NCBI RefSeq assembly: GCF_003966655.1 | Contig: NZ_AP018795.1 | Span: 434,001-498,000, forward strand | DNA: 64,000 bases | Reading direction: 5' to 3' | Source of the DNA: Acidithiobacillus ferridurans | Lineage (GTDB): Bacteria; Pseudomonadota; Gammaproteobacteria; Acidithiobacillales; Acidithiobacillaceae | In this document: positions 44,493-53,544 of the stretch, in pieces | How positions within the stretch are numbered: position 1 is the first letter of the stretch | Layout: each line of letters starts with the position of its first letter | Translations under genes and position numbers: made by a program | Notes under the pieces: generated by a model | Told to the model about the DNA's origin: nothing | The model's input: the letters and a program-made list of their open reading frames with translations, nothing else | The model's database searches: none

Positions 44493-46613
44493 ATGGCGAT
44501 AACCCTCTCTCAGGATGCACAAAAAGTGATGCAGGCGTCGGCCCTCATCTGGACCTGGCATCCCGCCAATCTGACACTCGACGCGCTGGGTGCGCTGAAT
44601 ATGAAGCAAGCCAATGGCAAGGCGTTCACCCATGCGGCACTCGTCGATGCGCGAGGGGAACTCTTTGCCTCCGGTTTGCTGGTAGACCAGATGGTTCGCC
44701 CGGGTTACGCCCGGTTGGCAGACTCCGTCCGGCTGAAACAATACCGCGAAGTGCTGAATCGGTTTACCCCCGAAGTTTTGCGTCAATCCCTGATCCGGGT
44801 GGTGGAACTGGACACCAAAAGATCCCCTGGCTGGCCCCGCCTGGCGCGGGAAACCGGCATCGCCCTGTTGCGGCTGGGCGTATATACGGGCAGCACCCCG
44901 CAAGAGATGGAAACGCTGTGGCGGCAACTGCGGGTCATTTACGCATGGAACGAACTGATTGCCCCGGCCTGCGTTAATGGTTTTGATGCGGACCGGATGT
45001 CCGGGGTGGATGCACGGTTTCGCGAAATCATCCTGCACCAGGCGTTCAATGCGTTTTCCCACCAATGGGACGCCGGTGCTCTACCTGCGTTTCAATGGAT
45101 GATGACGCAACCCAGGGAATCCCAAATGTCCCCGGCGTTGCGCTATCCACTGGCGGAAGCCCTGCTGCATCGTGGGGAACTGGGGCACTTGCGGGACGTG
45201 CTCAGAGACGATGAAAATCCTGAGGCCGAAGCCTTGCGTGCTTGTGCACTGGTCCAGGAAGGTCAGTGGGCGGCAGCGCAGAAGATGTTTGAGCCCGCAC
45301 TGAAAGCCTTGCGGCAGGAAACGGGGGCGCGAAAGCAACTGCTGCCAGAAACCATCCTCTGGATGTATCCGTTGTGCCTGCTGGCCCAGCAAACCCCCAA
45401 TCATCTGCTATTGGCCCGAAAATTCTGCATTACGGAATCCGGATCACGCAATCCCAGCGCGCTGGATCCCTGGGGTGCGTGGGTGCATGCCATCGATGTG
45501 CGCCTTGGGGACGCGGCACTGAACAGCCATGCCCTATTTCACACAGGGTATTCGCCACTGGCTTTGTTATGGTTCGCCCTGTTGCGCGCCTGGTTGGGCC
45601 CTAAAGTCGTACCCGCCGTAACGGACAAGCGACAAAAGGACCTTCGTCAGAAGGCCACCATTACAGCGCACGAACAATTACGGGCCTGCGGTTTCACCTG
45701 GCTGGACACCCAATTGACGGCAGCCGACGAGGTCTATGCCGGGGGTGAAGCACCGGAAAACTGCTTTATCGGCGGTGGAGCGCAAAGCTGGCAAACCGTT
45801 CTCGCCTCCCTGCGGGCATTGGGTGCGCCAGCGGTGGCACCGAACGCCCCGGACAAGGCCACCCGTCTGGTGTGGGCGGTGACCTTGAATGACGACGGTG
45901 CGATCCAGGAAATCCGGCCTCTGGAACAAAAACAGGGCGCGCGTGGCTGGGGTACACCCAAGCCCATCACATTGGCCAAACTCGCCAACAGCCAGCGGCT
46001 GGAATCCTGGGATGCACAGCTGGTCCTGGCCATTCATGCGCGACAGGGTCGTTCGCGTGACTACTTCATGGATCGGGCCGCTGCCATCCTGGCCCTCGTG
46101 GGACACCCTTCCGTGGTGATGTCTGATGCGATGGATATTCCCGTAGATGTAGTTGCAGGCACCCCCGACATTGAGGTCACCCACGACGGGAAGCGATACG
46201 TTCTGGAAGTGCGCCCTAACCTGCGTGCTCCCCCCGATGCCCGCCACGGATATTTTCCCGATGGCAGCCTTGAAAAACGGGAGCAGGAAGCCTTGCGTGC
46301 CATCACTGTCGTACGCGACTCCCCGCAAAGGATCCGCGTGGTCCAGTTTACCCCGGCCCAGCGCCATGCCATCCAGCTCATGTCCGGTCGTCTCAGCATA
46401 CCGGATGAAGCGCAGCCTGAACTGCAGCAAACCCTGGAATCGCTGGCCGGTCATTTTCAGATACAGTCCGACCATGCGACGGCCACCCATGAAATGGACG
46501 CGGACCCGCATTTGCGCGCCGAACTTTCCCCAGCGGGTGATGGCCTCATGCTGCGCCGGCCCGGCCTTCCGTTTCGCCTGTGGAGGTTCACCTGTTGTCG
46601 GGCCGCAGCCTGA
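44493..46613 (+). pseudogene. N-terminal remnant of a large SNF2-type helicase (helicase domain absent)
   Basis: 706 residues resembling the N-terminal half of the roughly 1,300-1,400-residue bacterial SNF2 ATPases. The middle region TRLVWAVTLNDDGAIQEIRPLEQ, GWGTPKPITLAKL and ILALVGHPSVVMSDA follows the conserved order seen before the ATPase domain in that group. No Walker A, DExH or helicase motif VI is present. The frame runs into foreign sequence (about 46,560 onward) that belongs to an IS66 remnant and then stops. It is therefore read as truncated, though it could be a stand-alone unknown protein. It starts 22 bp after wbaP. Confidence 0.55.
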
Positions 46614-46684
46614 AGCTGACCGCTCCGATGGATGCCGGCTGGCTCCAGACGCTGGTCCAGGTCCTGGAAAGCCCATGTGGCTGA
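46580..46684 (+). pseudogene. IS66 tnpA (OrfA), C-terminal remnant
   Basis: In the frame beginning at 46580 the sequence reads VEVHLLSGRSLKLTAPMDAG then WLQTLVQVLESPCG and a stop. This is the end of an IS66 TnpA, which has the pattern (strand)-LPSGRRLxL-xxxxD-xxWLxxLVxALE. The N-terminal part is gone, replaced by the SNF2-like frame. It overlaps the tnpB remnant in the usual IS66 manner. Confidence 0.6.
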
Positions 46685-46946
46685 GTCCCGGCAGCCGCAT
46701 CTGGCTGGCGGCGGCACCGGTGGACATGTGTTCCGCAACCGCCGCGGTGATCGGCTCAAGCTCTTGCTCTGGGATGGTCTGGGTTTCTGGCTTTTGTACC
46801 GACGCCTGGATCAGGGACGGTTGCATTGGCCCAGGATGGAGAACGGGGCCATAGAACTCTCCACAGCACAGTGGGCGATGCTGGTGGAAGGAAGACCCTG
46901 GACGCCGTTACCGGTCCTCAAAGTCTGTACGCCTACCGCCTTGTAA
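46675..46946 (+). pseudogene. IS66 tnpB (OrfB), deleted and frameshifted
   Basis: It begins MWLSPGSRIWLAAAPVDM, the conserved TnpB start. The next segment (RKGFDGLAA and following, in intact copies) is missing and the frame shifts to one reading VFRNRRGDRLKLLLWDGLGF, WLLYRRLDQGRLHWP and LSTAQWAMLVEGRPW, the conserved TnpB end. So an internal deletion joined the two halves out of frame. It lies between the tnpA and tnpC remnants, confirming IS66 order. Confidence 0.8.
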
Positions 46947-46995
46947 CGTATCGCAAATGCTGGCTTCTTGCCAGAGTTTCTGGTAGAATTTGTCC

Positions 46996-47286
46996 ATGAA
47001 ATCAACGGCTCCCGACGATCTTCCAACGCACCCAGACGCCCTGCGCGAAATGGTCCTGCGATTGCTGCGGGAGCGGGAAGAGAAGGACGCCGAGCACGCC
47101 CGGCAGCTGGCCGAACAGCAACGTCTTCTGAACCAAAAAGATTGGTGCCTCACCCTGCGCGATGAGACCATCGCCCGTCTGGAGATGACTATCGCCAAGC
47201 TGAAACGCTGGCGATTCGGTCGACGATTGGAAAAGCTCTCTCCCGATCAGATTCTTTTCCTGCTTGCCCCTCTTCCCCAGAGGTAA
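46996..47286 (+). pseudogene. IS66 tnpC transposase, N-terminal fragment
   Basis: 96 residues matching the start of the IS66 transposase: a leucine-zipper-like coiled coil (LREMVLRLLREREEKDAEHARQLAEQQRLL) and IAKLKRWRFGRRLEKLSPDQILFLL. The DDE catalytic core is absent because the island's right end follows at once. The insertion sequence was therefore cut by the boundary or by a deletion ending there. Confidence 0.85.
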
Positions 47287-47325
47287 TATTGGAAGATTCT
47301 GCCCAATATTGGAATTTCCCAGTAC
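47287..47325. repeat. right end of the island
   Basis: Contains TTGGAAGATTCT (47289-47300), identical to left-end 25813-25824, and CCCAATATTGGAATTTCCC (47302-47320). The latter holds CAATATTGGAA (47304-47314), the inverted counterpart of left-end TTACAATATTG. The comM frame resumes at 47326. Two GGAA..TTC elements per end fit recombinase binding sites (inference). Confidence 0.6.
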
Positions 47326-47919
47326 GAGTTCCCTCGCGCGGTGCTGGAAGTCCTACGCGAGCCGTTGGAATCCGGAGAAATCCATATCGCCAGGGCGGCG
47401 CGGCGGGCCACTTTTCCGGCCAGGTTTCAATTGGTCGCCGCGATGAATCCCTGTCCTTGCGGCCATCTCGGTGATCCGCAGCAGATTTGCCGCTGTACCC
47501 CGGCACAGGTCAGCCAATACCGTAGTCGGCTCTCCGGCCCGCTGCTGGACCGTATCGACATCCAGATGGAAGTGCCCGCCCTGCCGGTAAGCGCCTTACA
47601 AGAGGCGGCACAGGGCGAAAGCTCTGCCTACTGGCGCGAACGCATAGCTCAGGCCGTTGATCGCCAGTGGCAGCGCCAGCAGGTGCGCAATGCACAACTT
47701 CAGGGCGAACTGCTGGATCAGTTTTGCGCTCTGGATACGGTGGGCACCCGCCTGCTCAGCCGCGCCACCGAGACCCTGCATCTCTCCGCACGCGGTTACC
47801 ATCGGGTGCTGCGCGTCGCCCGCAGTATCGCGGATCTGGAAGGGAGTGATCCGATCGGTACCCAGCATCTGGCAGAAGCCATCCAGTATCGGCGCCTGGC
47901 GCAAACATTGGCCCAATGA
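47326..47919 (+). pseudogene. comM: comM, 3' part
   Basis: Remaining 197 codons of ComM: EFPRAVLEVLREPLESGEI, RAARRATFPARFQLVAAMNPCPCGH with the family's CPCG cysteines, SGPLLDRIDIQMEVP with the arginine finger/sensor region, and the C-terminal helical lid SARGYHRVLRVARSIADLEG. It has no promoter, start codon or ribosome-binding site of its own next to the island edge. It matches the 5' part at 24,714-25,631 exactly in frame. Confidence 0.93.
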
Positions 47920-47965
47920 TCAGTTAAAGAAAATACCGCTGATTTTTATATCGTCGGCCCTTACC

Positions 47966-48409
47966 CTAGTCCTTATGGATACCCGTGTGGTGCCCAATCG
48001 CAAAACTCGCCGAAGGAGGCAATGCCGTCTCTATACGGGCTACGGCCGCCATTCTGGAGAAGTACGCTGCCGCGCGTTGCGGATTTTCCGGAACACCCAG
48101 ACCCTTCTCATACGCCAGCCCCATATCGAAGTCCGCCCGGGCGCTGCCGAGCCAGGCCGCCCGGCGATACCAGCGCAGGGCCTCTGGCCAGCCTTTGACG
48201 ACGGTGCTTTCCTGACGGATAATCAGCGGAGAGTAGAGGGTGCCAAGATAAAAGGCCGCATCGGCATTCTGCGATACCGCTGCCTGCCGCAAACGCGCCA
48301 GCGCGGCTGGGTTTTGTTCGGCCTGATTACGCAGGGATTCCAGGTCATGCGCCATGGCTGCAAGAGGCAACAGACCAGCTATCAACGAGAGTATCGCACG
48401 TAGAAGCAC
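47966..48409 (-). CDS. secreted Sel1-repeat protein
   Basis: 147 residues from a GTG at 48409 with GAGGAGAAGAA upstream. A signal peptide (LRAILSLIAGLLPLAAMA) precedes two to three Sel1/TPR-like repeats: AAFYLGTLYSPL, GWPEALRWYRRAAWLGSARADFDMGLAYEKGLGV, NPQRAAAYFSRMA. Probably a periplasmic protein-interaction scaffold. Function unknown. It is convergent with comM and located downstream of prfC on the same strand (27 bp). Confidence 0.8.
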   Translation of the reverse strand: MLLRAILSLIAGLLPLAAMAHDLESLRNQAEQNPAALARLRQAAVSQNADAAFYLGTLYSPLIIRQESTVVKGWPEALRWYRRAAWLGSARADFDMGLAYEKGLGVPENPQRAAAYFSRMAAVARIETALPPSASFAIGHHTGIHKD

Positions 48410-48436
48410 TTCTTCTCCTCCGGCTCATCAAAGGCA

Positions 48437-50056
48437 TTATGATCCCGCATGCTCCCGGGTGGCATGAAACACGATTTTCGGCCAGCGCTCCATGGTGAGG
48501 TCCAGGTTCACACGGGAAGGTGCCAGGTAGGCGAGGCGATTCCCCGCATCTTCCGCAAGCTGCTCTTCATGCTTTCGGGTAAATTCGGCGAGCATTTTTG
48601 GATCAGCGCACTGAATCCAGCGCGCCGTCTGCACCGTCACCGCCTCAAAAATCGCGTCCACCGCATATTCGGTTTTCAGCCGTTCCGCCACCACATCAAA
48701 TTGCAGTACCCCCACCGCACCCAGGATCATATCCCCGCCGTGCAGCGGTTTGAAGACCTGGGTTGCGCCTTCTTCCGCCAGTTGCTGCAAGCCTTTTTGC
48801 AGTTGCTTGGCCTTGAGCGGGTTCCGCAGGCGCACCCGGCGGAACAGTTCCGGTGCGAAGTAGGGAATCCCGGTGAACTGCAAGGCCTCACCCTGACTGA
48901 AACTATCGCCGATCTGAATACTGCCGTGATTATGCAGGCCGATGATGTCACCGGCGAAGGCCTCCTCTACCAGTTCACGCTCCTGAGCCAGGAAAGTAAT
49001 AGGATTATGCACCTGGATATCCCGACCCAGACGCAACTGTCTGATTTTCATACCCCGTTTGAAATGTCCGGAACAGATCCGGAGAAAGGCCACCCGATCG
49101 CGATGCTGAGGATCCATATTCGCCTGAATCTTGAATACAAAACCACTGAAAGCCTCTTCTTCGGGCATCACGGTCCGACCGGTAGTAGGACGGGGGCGCG
49201 GCGAAGGTGCCCAGTCGATAAGGGCACCCAGCAATTCCCGCACCCCGAAGTTGTTGATGGCGGAGCCGAAAAATACCGGTGTCTGCTGTCCCTGCAAAAA
49301 TTCCTCCAGCGAGAAGGGGTGGGAGGCGGCACGCAGCAATTCCACCTGTTCCCGCAACTCGGGCATTTCTTCGGAAAAGCGGCGGTCCAGCTCCGGATTA
49401 TTGATCCCGGCAATCCGCTCCACCGCCTGCTCCCGGGTCTCCTCCCCCGCAGCGAAGACCAGCACTTCATCGCGTAGCAGGTGATATACCCCGCGGAAAC
49501 GCTTGCCCATGCCAATGGGCCAGGTGACGGGGGCACACCGAATGCCCAGCACCGATTCCACCTCATCCAGCAATTCCGTCGGGTCACGGCTTTCGCGGTC
49601 GAACTTGTTCATAAAGGTGATGATGGGGGTATCGCGCAGACGGCAGACCTCCAGCAACTTGATGGTCTGCGCCTCGACGCCATTGCCGCCGTCGATCACC
49701 ATCAATGCCGAATCTACGGCTGTCAGCACCCGGTAGGTATCTTCGGAAAAGTCCTGATGACCCGGTGTGTCCAGCAAATTGATGACGTGCTCATCATACT
49801 CGAACTGCATGACCGAACTGGCCACCGAAATGCCGCGGCTCTTTTCAATGGCCATCCAGTCGCTGGTGGCGTGACGACTGCTTTTACGCGCTTTGACCGT
49901 CCCTGCGAGCTGAATGGCACCCCCGAAGAGCAGGAGCTTTTCGGTAAGCGTCGTCTTACCGGCATCGGGGTGGGAGATGATGGCGAAGGTACGGCGACGC
50001 CGAATGGCGTCGGTAAAAGCATTGGCCGGAGCCGCAGCAACAGGGGATAACGACAT
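48437..50056 (-). CDS. prfC: peptide chain release factor 3
   Basis: GTPase that removes RF1/RF2 from the ribosome after termination. 539 residues: G1 [15 protein letters not shown] near residue 29, [12 protein letters not shown] (switch), [14 protein letters not shown], and NKFDRE. The RF3-specific C-terminal domain ([19 protein letters not shown]) is complete. Likely co-transcribed with rimI, tsaB and the dinG-like helicase upstream (6-bp gap to rimI). Confidence 0.97.
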   Translation of the reverse strand: MSLSPVAAAPANAFTDAIRRRRTFAIISHPDAGKTTLTEKLLLFGGAIQLAGTVKARKSSRHATSDWMAIEKSRGISVASSVMQFEYDEHVINLLDTPGHQDFSEDTYRVLTAVDSALMVIDGGNGVEAQTIKLLEVCRLRDTPIITFMNKFDRESRDPTELLDEVESVLGIRCAPVTWPIGMGKRFRGVYHLLRDEVLVFAAGEETREQAVERIAGINNPELDRRFSEEMPELREQVELLRAASHPFSLEEFLQGQQTPVFFGSAINNFGVRELLGALIDWAPSPRPRPTTGRTVMPEEEAFSGFVFKIQANMDPQHRDRVAFLRICSGHFKRGMKIRQLRLGRDIQVHNPITFLAQERELVEEAFAGDIIGLHNHGSIQIGDSFSQGEALQFTGIPYFAPELFRRVRLRNPLKAKQLQKGLQQLAEEGATQVFKPLHGGDMILGAVGVLQFDVVAERLKTEYAVDAIFEAVTVQTARWIQCADPKMLAEFTRKHEEQLAEDAGNRLAYLAPSRVNLDLTMERWPKIVFHATREHAGS

Positions 50057-50062
50057 AAACGA

Positions 50063-50533
50063 TCAACCTTCCTTGAGTTGGTTTGCGGACGGCAGGAGCG
50101 ACAGGGACAAGACCAGCGCATCCTCCCGACCCTCTCCATTGCGATAATAATTCAGACGCACTCCGATTTCATGAAATCCTTGGGAGCGGTACAGATCCTG
50201 CGCACCCGCATTGGACACGCGCACTTCCAGAAAAACCCTTTGCGCACCCAGTTGCCCGGCGCGGCAGAGGAGATGTTGCAGCATCCGCCGCCCGAAACCG
50301 CGCCGACGCAGGGCGGTCGCCACGCCGAGATTCAGGATATGTGCCTCGGCCGCGCCCGTGGACAGGACACCAAAGGCTCCCAGCACACCGTCATCGTTTT
50401 CCATAATCCAGGCATCATAACCCGCTTGCAGGCATTCGCGGAAAACACCCCGCGTCCATGGCCCCGGGGAGATTTGCGACTCCAGCGCCGCTACCGCGTC
50501 CAGATCATCCACCAGCATGGGGCGCAGATTCAT
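50063..50533 (-). CDS. rimI: ribosomal protein bS18 N-alanine acetyltransferase
   Basis: 156-residue GNAT enzyme. The start at 50533 gives NLRPMLVDDLDAVAALE, then the acetyl-CoA site LNLGVATALRRRGFGRRMLQHLL (Q/RxxGxG/A) and LEVRVSNAGAQDLYRSQGF. A longer reading from 50776 overlaps tsaB and is not protein-like. It begins one base after the tsaB stop, the standard tsaB-rimI arrangement. Confidence 0.93.
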   Translation of the reverse strand: MNLRPMLVDDLDAVAALESQISPGPWTRGVFRECLQAGYDAWIMENDDGVLGAFGVLSTGAAEAHILNLGVATALRRRGFGRRMLQHLLCRAGQLGAQRVFLEVRVSNAGAQDLYRSQGFHEIGVRLNYYRNGEGREDALVLSLSLLPSANQLKEG

Positions 50534-50534
50534 T

Positions 50535-51203
50535 TTACGTTTCCTCTGGCAGGGAGGGGCGGATATAGTGCGGTTCCAACAGCGCCGGGAGAATACCCCG
50601 GTCTCCCGACTGACAGCGCGCCTGGGCAAGGCGCAATACGGCTCCGGCCCGGGGAAAACTATCGTCGCTCCAGCCCAGTATCCCCGGACCCTGCCAGCGG
50701 GCATGATAAACGTGCCAACCCGTACCGAGCCCCCACCACTGACCCTCCTCTGGCCAATCCACGGCCTCAGGTGCACAGACTTTTTCGGCGCCCCTTAACC
50801 GGGGAATCCCTTGCGCGTCCTGAGCGAACACCCCGCTATAGACTTCTCCTTTGCGTGCATCCAGCGCCGCGAGTACCAGTGGTTGGGGTACCGTCGCCGC
50901 CAGTGCCTGCAGACTGGAAACGGGATAAACCGGCAGCCCGCGTGCCATTGCCAGTGCCTGGGTCGTACTGACACCGATGCGCACCCCGGTGAAGCCTCCT
51001 GGCCCCACCCCGCAAGCGATGGCCCCTATATCGGCGAGGGTCATGCCGACCCGATCCAGCACCCGCTGAATCATGGGGAGCAGCAACTGGCTGTGGGCAT
51101 TCACCGCCACGACAAACTCTTCGACCACCCCGGACGAGGTGCTGACGGCCACTGAGCAGGCCTCAGTAGCGGTGTCCATGGCCAGAAAACGCGGCAGTCC
51201 CAT
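50535..51203 (-). CDS. tsaB: tRNA threonylcarbamoyladenosine synthesis protein TsaB
   Basis: 222-residue ASKHA-fold partner of TsaD in making t6A37 of tRNA. LAMDTATEACSVAV at the N-terminus, AIACGVGPGGFTGVRIGVSTTQALA (the family signature) near residue 60, and VLAALDARKGEVYSGVF. It overlaps the dinG-like gene by one base and leads into rimI. Confidence 0.94.
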   Translation of the reverse strand: MGLPRFLAMDTATEACSVAVSTSSGVVEEFVVAVNAHSQLLLPMIQRVLDRVGMTLADIGAIACGVGPGGFTGVRIGVSTTQALAMARGLPVYPVSSLQALAATVPQPLVLAALDARKGEVYSGVFAQDAQGIPRLRGAEKVCAPEAVDWPEEGQWWGLGTGWHVYHARWQGPGILGWSDDSFPRAGAVLRLAQARCQSGDRGILPALLEPHYIRPSLPEET

Positions 51204-53128
51204 CAGGCTTCTCCCCGCCAGAACGCATGGATCGCGTCGAGGCTGGAAACACGCCGCATAGGCGGCAGACTGTCGAGGAAAATGCGCCCGTACCCCTTGC
51301 TGCGCAGGCGCGGATCGCAGAGCATCAGCACACCGCGATCCATCTCCGAGCGAATCAGCCGCCCTACACCCTGGCGCAGGGCAATCACCGCCTGAGGAAT
51401 CTGTAACTCGCGGAAGGGTTCACCGCCCGCCGCCTGACACTGCTCCGTGCGGGCACGCAGAATCGGATCAGAGGGATTGGCAAAGGGCAATTTGTCGATG
51501 ATGACACAGGAGAGGGCCTCGCCCTGCACGTCCACCCCCTCCCAAAAGCTGGCCGCACCCAGCAGCACCGCATTACCCAAACTGCGAAAACGGTCCAGGA
51601 GACGGGGGCGCGGCATGCTCCCCTGCACCAGAATGGGGAAGGACAAGCGCTGCGGCAGGGATGCTGCCGCCTCCTGCAAAGCGCGGTGACTGGTGAAGAG
51701 GAAAAAGGTCCGTCCGCCACTGGCCTCGATGACTGGCGCCGCCGCGTCCAAGCAGGCCCGTGTATAGGAAGGATGACCGGGTTCCGGCATCAGAGGCGGC
51801 AGATAGAGCAGGGATTGCCGCGCATAATCAAAGGGCGAGACTGCTGTAAGGGTGCTCACCGCCGTCAGACCCAGAGCACGTTCAGTACTGGCGAAACTGT
51901 CACCTACGCGCAAGGTCGCACTGGTGAGAATGACACTTTCCACCGGTTCCAGCAGGTGCCGCTGCAAGGGCGCCGCCACGTCCAGGGGAGTGGCATGGAG
52001 CTGCACCGTGCGCGCTTTCTTCTCCTGCCAGAACACCATGTTCGGGGCGTTGTGCGCGGCAAAGAAATCTACCGTCGCCAGCAGCACCACCCCACGCGCC
52101 GCACATTGTTCCAGGCCCTTGCCGCGCGCTGCTGCGGCACTCAGTGCCTGGCCCAGTTCCGCCACCGCCTGACGCAAACGGGCGAAGGCAGAGCCTTCCG
52201 CACTATCGGGATTCAAAGCCCAGGAGCCACGCTCGTCACCCGGACCGAGAACCGTCCGCCACGCCGTCGTTTGCGTTTCCACCTGTGCGGCTGCTGCAAG
52301 CAAACACTCATCATCCCCCGCTTCGGCCAGAGTTTCGGCGCGGCTATCTCGCCCCCAGTCCCAGAGCTGATGGCTACTCAGGTGCTGACCGAAATAACGC
52401 CCGGCCAGATCCAGCACTTGATGGGCCTCATCCAACACCATGGCATCGACTCGCGGCAACAGGTCCCCCATACCGTTGGCCTTCAACGCCAAGTCAGAAA
52501 AAAGCAGATGATGATTCACCACCAGAATCTCCGCCTCCTGAGCCTGGCGCCGCGCCTCGACGACATGGCAGCGCCCATATTCTGGGCATTCACTGCCAGG
52601 ACAGTTGTCTCGGGTCGACGTTACCAGAGGCCAGACCGGCGAATCTTCGGGCACCGAGGTCAACTCACTGACGTCGCCCTCCCGCGTTCGCCCCGCCCAG
52701 TCGGCCACCCGCGCCAAAGGTGCCACCAAGGCTGGCGCCACGCCCTCGGCACTGAAGCGTTGCAGACGATACCGGCAGAGATAGTTGGATCGCCCCTTGA
52801 GGCGACTCACGCGCAAGGGCTTTCCCATCGCCCGCAGCAGAAGCGGAATGTCCTTCTCCAGGATCTGATCCTGCAGCGCCTTGCTACCGGTAGAAACCAG
52901 CACCTTGCGCCCGGAAAGCATGGCGGGCAGGAGATAAGCGAAGGTTTTACCGGTGCCCGTCCCCGCCTCGATCAGCGCCACCCCGCCGTCGCGCAGGGTA
53001 TGGGCCACCTGCGCGGCCATAGCCTGTTGCTGCTCCCGTGCCCTGAATTGCGGCAACGCCCGCGCCAACGCGCCAGCCTCGCCCAACAGCACAGACCAGT
53101 CCTGGCCTCCCCCAGTCACGCCCGACAC
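51203..53128 (-). CDS. DinG/YoaA-family XPD-like DNA helicase
   Basis: 641-residue superfamily-2, 5'-3' helicase. Walker A EAGTGTGKTFAYLLPA near residue 57 and DEAH (VLDEAHQVLDLAG) are present. Four cysteines of an iron-sulfur domain lie between them: one in SNYLCRYR and three in NCPGSECPEYGRC. The C-terminal motifs LGAASFWEGVDVQGEAL and QGVGRLIRSEMDRG follow. YoaA/DinG enzymes help remove damaged or blocked replication structures. Divergent from the small genes at 53.2 kb. Confidence 0.92.
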   Translation of the reverse strand: MSGVTGGGQDWSVLLGEAGALARALPQFRAREQQQAMAAQVAHTLRDGGVALIEAGTGTGKTFAYLLPAMLSGRKVLVSTGSKALQDQILEKDIPLLLRAMGKPLRVSRLKGRSNYLCRYRLQRFSAEGVAPALVAPLARVADWAGRTREGDVSELTSVPEDSPVWPLVTSTRDNCPGSECPEYGRCHVVEARRQAQEAEILVVNHHLLFSDLALKANGMGDLLPRVDAMVLDEAHQVLDLAGRYFGQHLSSHQLWDWGRDSRAETLAEAGDDECLLAAAAQVETQTTAWRTVLGPGDERGSWALNPDSAEGSAFARLRQAVAELGQALSAAAARGKGLEQCAARGVVLLATVDFFAAHNAPNMVFWQEKKARTVQLHATPLDVAAPLQRHLLEPVESVILTSATLRVGDSFASTERALGLTAVSTLTAVSPFDYARQSLLYLPPLMPEPGHPSYTRACLDAAAPVIEASGGRTFFLFTSHRALQEAAASLPQRLSFPILVQGSMPRPRLLDRFRSLGNAVLLGAASFWEGVDVQGEALSCVIIDKLPFANPSDPILRARTEQCQAAGGEPFRELQIPQAVIALRQGVGRLIRSEMDRGVLMLCDPRLRSKGYGRIFLDSLPPMRRVSSLDAIHAFWRGEA

Positions 53129-53197
53129 CTCATCGCTGCTCCCGTTTTATCGTCAGTCCTGCTATTTTTACACAAATCATGGGGAAAGAGGGCATTC

Positions 53198-53533
53198 ATG
53201 TATAAACGGCGTGTACGTATCCTGTTCTGGCATCCGACCGATCCGGCAAAGGCCCACTATGCCACGACGCTGGCGGAATCCCTGGGCGCCGACTGGCTGG
53301 AGGCGAGGTCGGGGGAAACCGACCACGACTGGCCCGATCTACTCATCGCCCTCGACTGCCACGTCGCACCTCCCATTTTCCGCGCCGCGCATACCCAGTG
53401 CAAATGCTGGCCCCTGGTGGCCCAGGACATCTGGGAGGACGCCGTGCATAAACGCATCCTCGGTATGATCGGCGGCCTGCATTTGCTCGCCCGTATGGAT
53501 CGGAGCGGGCCACCACCCCATGTCTTTGACTAA
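53198..53533 (+). CDS. hypothetical protein, phosphatase-fold-like
   Basis: 111 residues. The order (KRRVRILFWHPTDPAKAHYATTLAESLG, then ADWLEARS and DLLIALD) resembles low-molecular-weight tyrosine phosphatases. The phosphate-binding CxxxxxR loop is replaced by HPTDPAKAH, so catalysis of that type is not expected. The C-terminal CKCWPLVAQDIWEDAVHKRILGMI resembles the end of such folds. Resemblance is weak and could be chance. The start at 53198 follows GGGGAAAGAG. It is probably in a unit with the next gene. Confidence 0.5.
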   Translation: MYKRRVRILFWHPTDPAKAHYATTLAESLGADWLEARSGETDHDWPDLLIALDCHVAPPIFRAAHTQCKCWPLVAQDIWEDAVHKRILGMIGGLHLLARMDRSGPPPHVFD

Positions 53534-53544
53534 AGGAAGCCGCC

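Larger units (their letters stand above)
25632..47325. mobile_element. about 21.7-kb genomic island inserted in comM
   Basis: Both sides are comM. The left ends in codons for DEMP, the right resumes with EFPRAVLEVLREP, as expected at this point of the family (compare LFLDELPEF in other YifB proteins). Removing 21,694 bp restores one frame of about 503 residues, the normal ComM length. No target-site duplication is seen, which argues for tyrosine-recombinase integration rather than DDE transposition. The recombinase operon lies at the left end, and ATTGG/GGAA..TTC motifs mark both ends. Cargo is a surface-polysaccharide locus plus accessory modules. The exact edge is ambiguous by one base (25,631/47,324 or 25,632/47,325). 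Confidence 0.88.

Noticed and set aside
45678-46826. Minus-strand frame of 382 codons opposite the SNF2-like remnant
   Set aside because: The plus-strand frame has family-like segments and follows wbaP by 22 bp; the minus frame has none and runs through three IS66 fragments.
25625-47330. Tn7- or AbaR-type transposition into comM
   Set aside because: No 5-bp target duplication at the junctions and no TniA/TniB-like DDE genes; a tyrosine recombinase is present instead.
51686-53533. Open plus-strand frame of 615 codons
   Set aside because: Most of it is antisense to the DinG/YoaA-like helicase. Only its end, from the ATG at 53198 outside that gene, has a start signal and protein-like composition.
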